Assembly: GCA_040882505.1 (NCBI GenBank)
Contig: JBBEBE010000005.1
Coordinates: forward strand, 62,001 to 126,000
Direction of reading: 5' to 3'
Source: JBBEBE01 sp040882505
Lineage (GTDB): Bacteria; Bacteroidota; Rhodothermia; Balneolales; Balneolaceae
DNA: 64,000 nt
The notes beneath the pieces are model-generated. The model worked only from the letters and a program-made list of their open reading frames with translations. It had not been told where the DNA came from and searched no databases. Below, one piece after another: positions 61,921 through 64,000 of the stretch. Made by a program: the position numbers and the translations under genes. Position 1 is the first letter of the stretch, and every line of letters starts with the position of its first letter.

Positions 61921-63897
61921 TTACAACTCACCGCCTGTCGTCCAGGCGATCTCGACATCGCTGGAGGCCGGCGAAACTCGTACATAACCGGACATCTCCT
62001 GATGGAGAGCAGAACAGAACGCAGTACAGTAGAAGGGGTAGATGCCCGGTCGATTGGGCTCCCACTTCAATGTTTTGGTTTGACCCGGAACCACCAGTAG
62101 TTCAGATGTATTGGCTCCTTTGATCCCAATTCCATGAACCACATCCCACTCCTGTTCCAGGTTTGTCAAATGGATGTAGACCGTATCACCGACTTTTACC
62201 CCCTCGATATTGTCGGGTCGGAAGTTGCTGCGGATACTGCTCATGTAGACATGAACATTATCTCCATTTCGCTCAACGCGTGCCTGGGCTGCCCCTTTGG
62301 TTGCATGAGGGTGATTGTTGTCTTCCATTTCGTAGATCTGCTTTGAATTATCCATGATTTTGGAAGCGGTGATCGCCTGCGCGTAGTGCGGTTCTCCAAT
62401 GGTCGGGAAGTCGTAGATCAACTCGATCTTGTCTCCCGATATGTCGTAGAGCTGCGCCGGATGGTTCTGCTTGGGTCCTGTCGGCAGGTAACGATCCTTC
62501 GCTGTTTTCGTCAGACCGAGCATGTATTTTGCATCCGGATCCACGGTGTCTCCACCGGTGATCAAGAGGTGACCGATGGAGTAGTAAGAGTCGACTCGAT
62601 CGACCACTTCAAATGACTCCAGAGACCACTTCACAATCTCGCTCGAGATATAGACCGATGTATACGCGTATCCGTTCCCATCAAACTCCGTGTGAAGCGG
62701 GCCCAGTCCAGGGTTTTCCACTTCTCCTGCGATGGTCGATGTATACCGTAGCACCGGAACGCCCTCAATTTCACCCTCGTAATCTTCATTTTCGATCGCT
62801 TCAAGCATCTGACTGAAGGAGTGAACCGGAATCACAGTAGCCAGCTTCCCGCCAGCCACGATTAGTTCTCCACTTGGGTCCAGATCCACACCGTGGGGTG
62901 ACTTCGGCGTTGGCAAGAAGTAGATATTCCCCTCTACATCATCGATGCTAAGTACCCGAACTTGATCGTTCACCTCCGATACAGCGATCGCCTCCTCTGT
63001 ATAGTAGTTGTGGTAATACTCGGCGCTCATCACTTCGCCCGCACCTTCCTCGACCGCTTTGGCGATCTCTGTCCAGTGGATGGCTGCGATGTAGTCCTTG
63101 TCATTTCTGGAGGCGTTCACCTCCATCAGGGTGTGCGCCTCTTCGGTGTTGTAGGTCGTAAAGAAGACCCAATCTTTGGATACCCCTTTTCCGGGACGGC
63201 CCAAATCGTAGTTGTAAGGCGGAACCAGAATTTGAAAATCCAGATTCATTCGACCGCTCTCCGGATCGACTTTGATAAAGCTCAATGCTCCGTCAAAATT
63301 ATCCTTGTAGCTACTGATCGGGACGTCCAGATCCTTTTCGTATGGAATACTGAACCGGGTCGCTCCGATCACATATTCACTGTTGGACGTCACAAACGAG
63401 GACGCGTGGTTCCCGCCGGTGTTGGGGAGTTCCAGGATCTCTTGTGTCTCGAACGTTGTCAGATCAATCCGTGCGATTCGTGGTGTATTGTTTGCATTGA
63501 TGAAGATCCACCGACCGTCCGACATCCCGTCCGTTTGGGATATGTGCGGGTGGTGAGAGTCATCCCATGGAATAAACCCGTACGATGTTTGAAGAAGGGA
63601 TTTGGTCTCTTCCGAATATCCGTACCCGGACATCGGATCCTGGGAAAAAACCGGAATGTCTTTCAAAATTCGCGCAGACGGCAGTCCCCAAACGCTCAAC
63701 TGTCCACTGTAACCACCGGACAAAAAAGCGTAGTACTCATCATACTCGCCGGGTGCTACATACACTTTTTGTGCAGCATCTCCGGAACCCATCATGGAGT
63801 CTTGTGACGGGCATCCGGTTAGAAACAGTACCAGTGCCACAGCCAGACCAGAGAAGACGATTCGCCCGGCCGGCCACTCACTTTTTTTTTGTATCAT
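61921..63897 (-). CDS. nosZ: Nitrous-oxide reductase, clade II, lipoprotein form
   Basis: The 658-residue enzyme reduces N2O to N2 in the periplasm. The signal VLFLTGC is a lipobox rather than a twin-arginine leader, which places it in the Sec-type clade II. CuZ ligands are seen in WDDSHHPH near 111-118, NTGGNHASSF, PHGVDLDPSGE, LGPLHTEFDGNG and GEPHYAQ. The CuA site is FYCTAFCSALHQEMSGYV at the C-terminus. The remaining genes of the operon are its assembly factors. Confidence 0.97.
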   Translation of the reverse strand: MIQKKSEWPAGRIVFSGLAVALVLFLTGCPSQDSMMGSGDAAQKVYVAPGEYDEYYAFLSGGYSGQLSVWGLPSARILKDIPVFSQDPMSGYGYSEETKSLLQTSYGFIPWDDSHHPHISQTDGMSDGRWIFINANNTPRIARIDLTTFETQEILELPNTGGNHASSFVTSNSEYVIGATRFSIPYEKDLDVPISSYKDNFDGALSFIKVDPESGRMNLDFQILVPPYNYDLGRPGKGVSKDWVFFTTYNTEEAHTLMEVNASRNDKDYIAAIHWTEIAKAVEEGAGEVMSAEYYHNYYTEEAIAVSEVNDQVRVLSIDDVEGNIYFLPTPKSPHGVDLDPSGELIVAGGKLATVIPVHSFSQMLEAIENEDYEGEIEGVPVLRYTSTIAGEVENPGLGPLHTEFDGNGYAYTSVYISSEIVKWSLESFEVVDRVDSYYSIGHLLITGGDTVDPDAKYMLGLTKTAKDRYLPTGPKQNHPAQLYDISGDKIELIYDFPTIGEPHYAQAITASKIMDNSKQIYEMEDNNHPHATKGAAQARVERNGDNVHVYMSSIRSNFRPDNIEGVKVGDTVYIHLTNLEQEWDVVHGIGIKGANTSELLVVPGQTKTLKWEPNRPGIYPFYCTAFCSALHQEMSGYVRVSPASSDVEIAWTTGGEL

Positions 63898-63920
63898 GGT
63901 CGCTCTCGATTAGGTGAAGT

Positions 63921-64000
63921 TCAGTATGTCGATCCGAAGACGTACCGAATGAATGGTCTCGGATAGACCTCATCTGCACTTCCGTTGTTGGTTAGTTGGA
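63921..64000 (-). CDS. 3' end of a gene upstream of nosZ
   Basis: An open frame of 25 codons ending ADEVYPRPFIRYVFGSTY runs to the window edge without a stop. It stops 23 bases before nosZ on the same strand, which suits another member of the operon. The aromatic C-terminal residue would suit an outer-membrane barrel, but the fragment is too short to name. Confidence 0.4.
   Translation of the reverse strand, partial: QLTNNGSADEVYPRPFIRYVFGSTY

Noticed and set aside
62962..63807. 281-codon plus-strand frame opposite nosZ
   Set aside because: It is an antisense shadow; nosZ is unequivocal.
1..64000. tRNA, rRNA, CRISPR array, insertion sequence or prophage
   Set aside because: I looked through the intergenic stretches for T-arm motifs, regular repeats, transposase features and terminal inverted repeats and saw none; a covariance-model scan would be needed to exclude small RNAs.

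Overview
The window looks like the chromosome of a free-living, Gram-negative member of the Bacteroidota/Balneolota (FCB) group. This is inferred from family composition, not from a marker gene. The pointers are a TonB-dependent receptor with a carboxypeptidase-regulatory N-terminal domain, many lipoproteins, an orphan CI-like S24 repressor, a 1130-residue SecA, a Sec-type lipoprotein NosZ of clade II, frequent overlapping genes and few strong Shine-Dalgarno sites. Base composition and codon use look even throughout. I saw no insertion sequence, prophage, CRISPR array, rRNA or tRNA.

Layout. 0-5 kb (minus strand): an OmpR-type two-component system followed by hemH, hemA and hemC; the ferrochelatase carries a cysteine-rich insertion. 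5-17 kb: an SDR, a DUF58 protein, SecG, two apparent pseudoenzymes on opposite strands (an SRAP-like protein without its catalytic residues and a DEAD-box-like protein without its ATPase motifs), an AONS/SPT-like synthase, a Kef-type antiporter, an esterase, an OsmC protein, a serine hydrolase, a lone receiver and an MFS transporter. 17-34 kb: mainly exported enzymes and their partners. These are two exported PLP enzymes facing each other, a metallophosphoesterase lipoprotein, SerA, a small locus of two double-glycine-leader peptides with a small membrane protein between them, a sulfatase, MnmE, a PQQ dehydrogenase with a built-in cytochrome c, an amidohydrolase, a propeller lipoprotein and a sodium symporter. 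34-42 kb: an S24 repressor with TTCGAA palindromes upstream, a flavin reductase, SecA, then rpmH-rnpA-yidC. 42-51 kb: a Tat-exported Gfo/Idh/MocA oxidoreductase, a small HsdR-N nuclease-like protein, then a lipoprotein, a TonB-dependent receptor and a PhoB/PhoR-like pair. The lipoprotein and receptor genes both have three direct repeats at an 11-bp period upstream, resembling a Pho box. 51-53 kb: a Xaa-Pro aminopeptidase and a DUF308 protein.

53-64 kb (minus strand): a tightly packed nitrous-oxide-respiration operon: nosZ, an uncharacterised membrane protein, two tandem nosL homologues, nosD, nosF, nosY, hemN, ctaA, a CopD-like protein and a heme-copper-oxidase-like membrane protein. Most junctions overlap by 1-8 bases. 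Two strong hairpins separate nosZ from its accessory genes. The operon suggests facultative N2O reduction, with oxygen-independent heme synthesis (HemN) and heme A synthesis (CtaA) expressed together with it.

The strongest candidates for something undescribed are the paired double-glycine-leader peptides at 24.1-24.7 kb, the SRAP-like/DEAD-like pseudoenzyme pair at 7.4-10 kb, and the 11-bp-periodic repeats controlling the lipoprotein/TonB locus at 44.5-46.2 kb.
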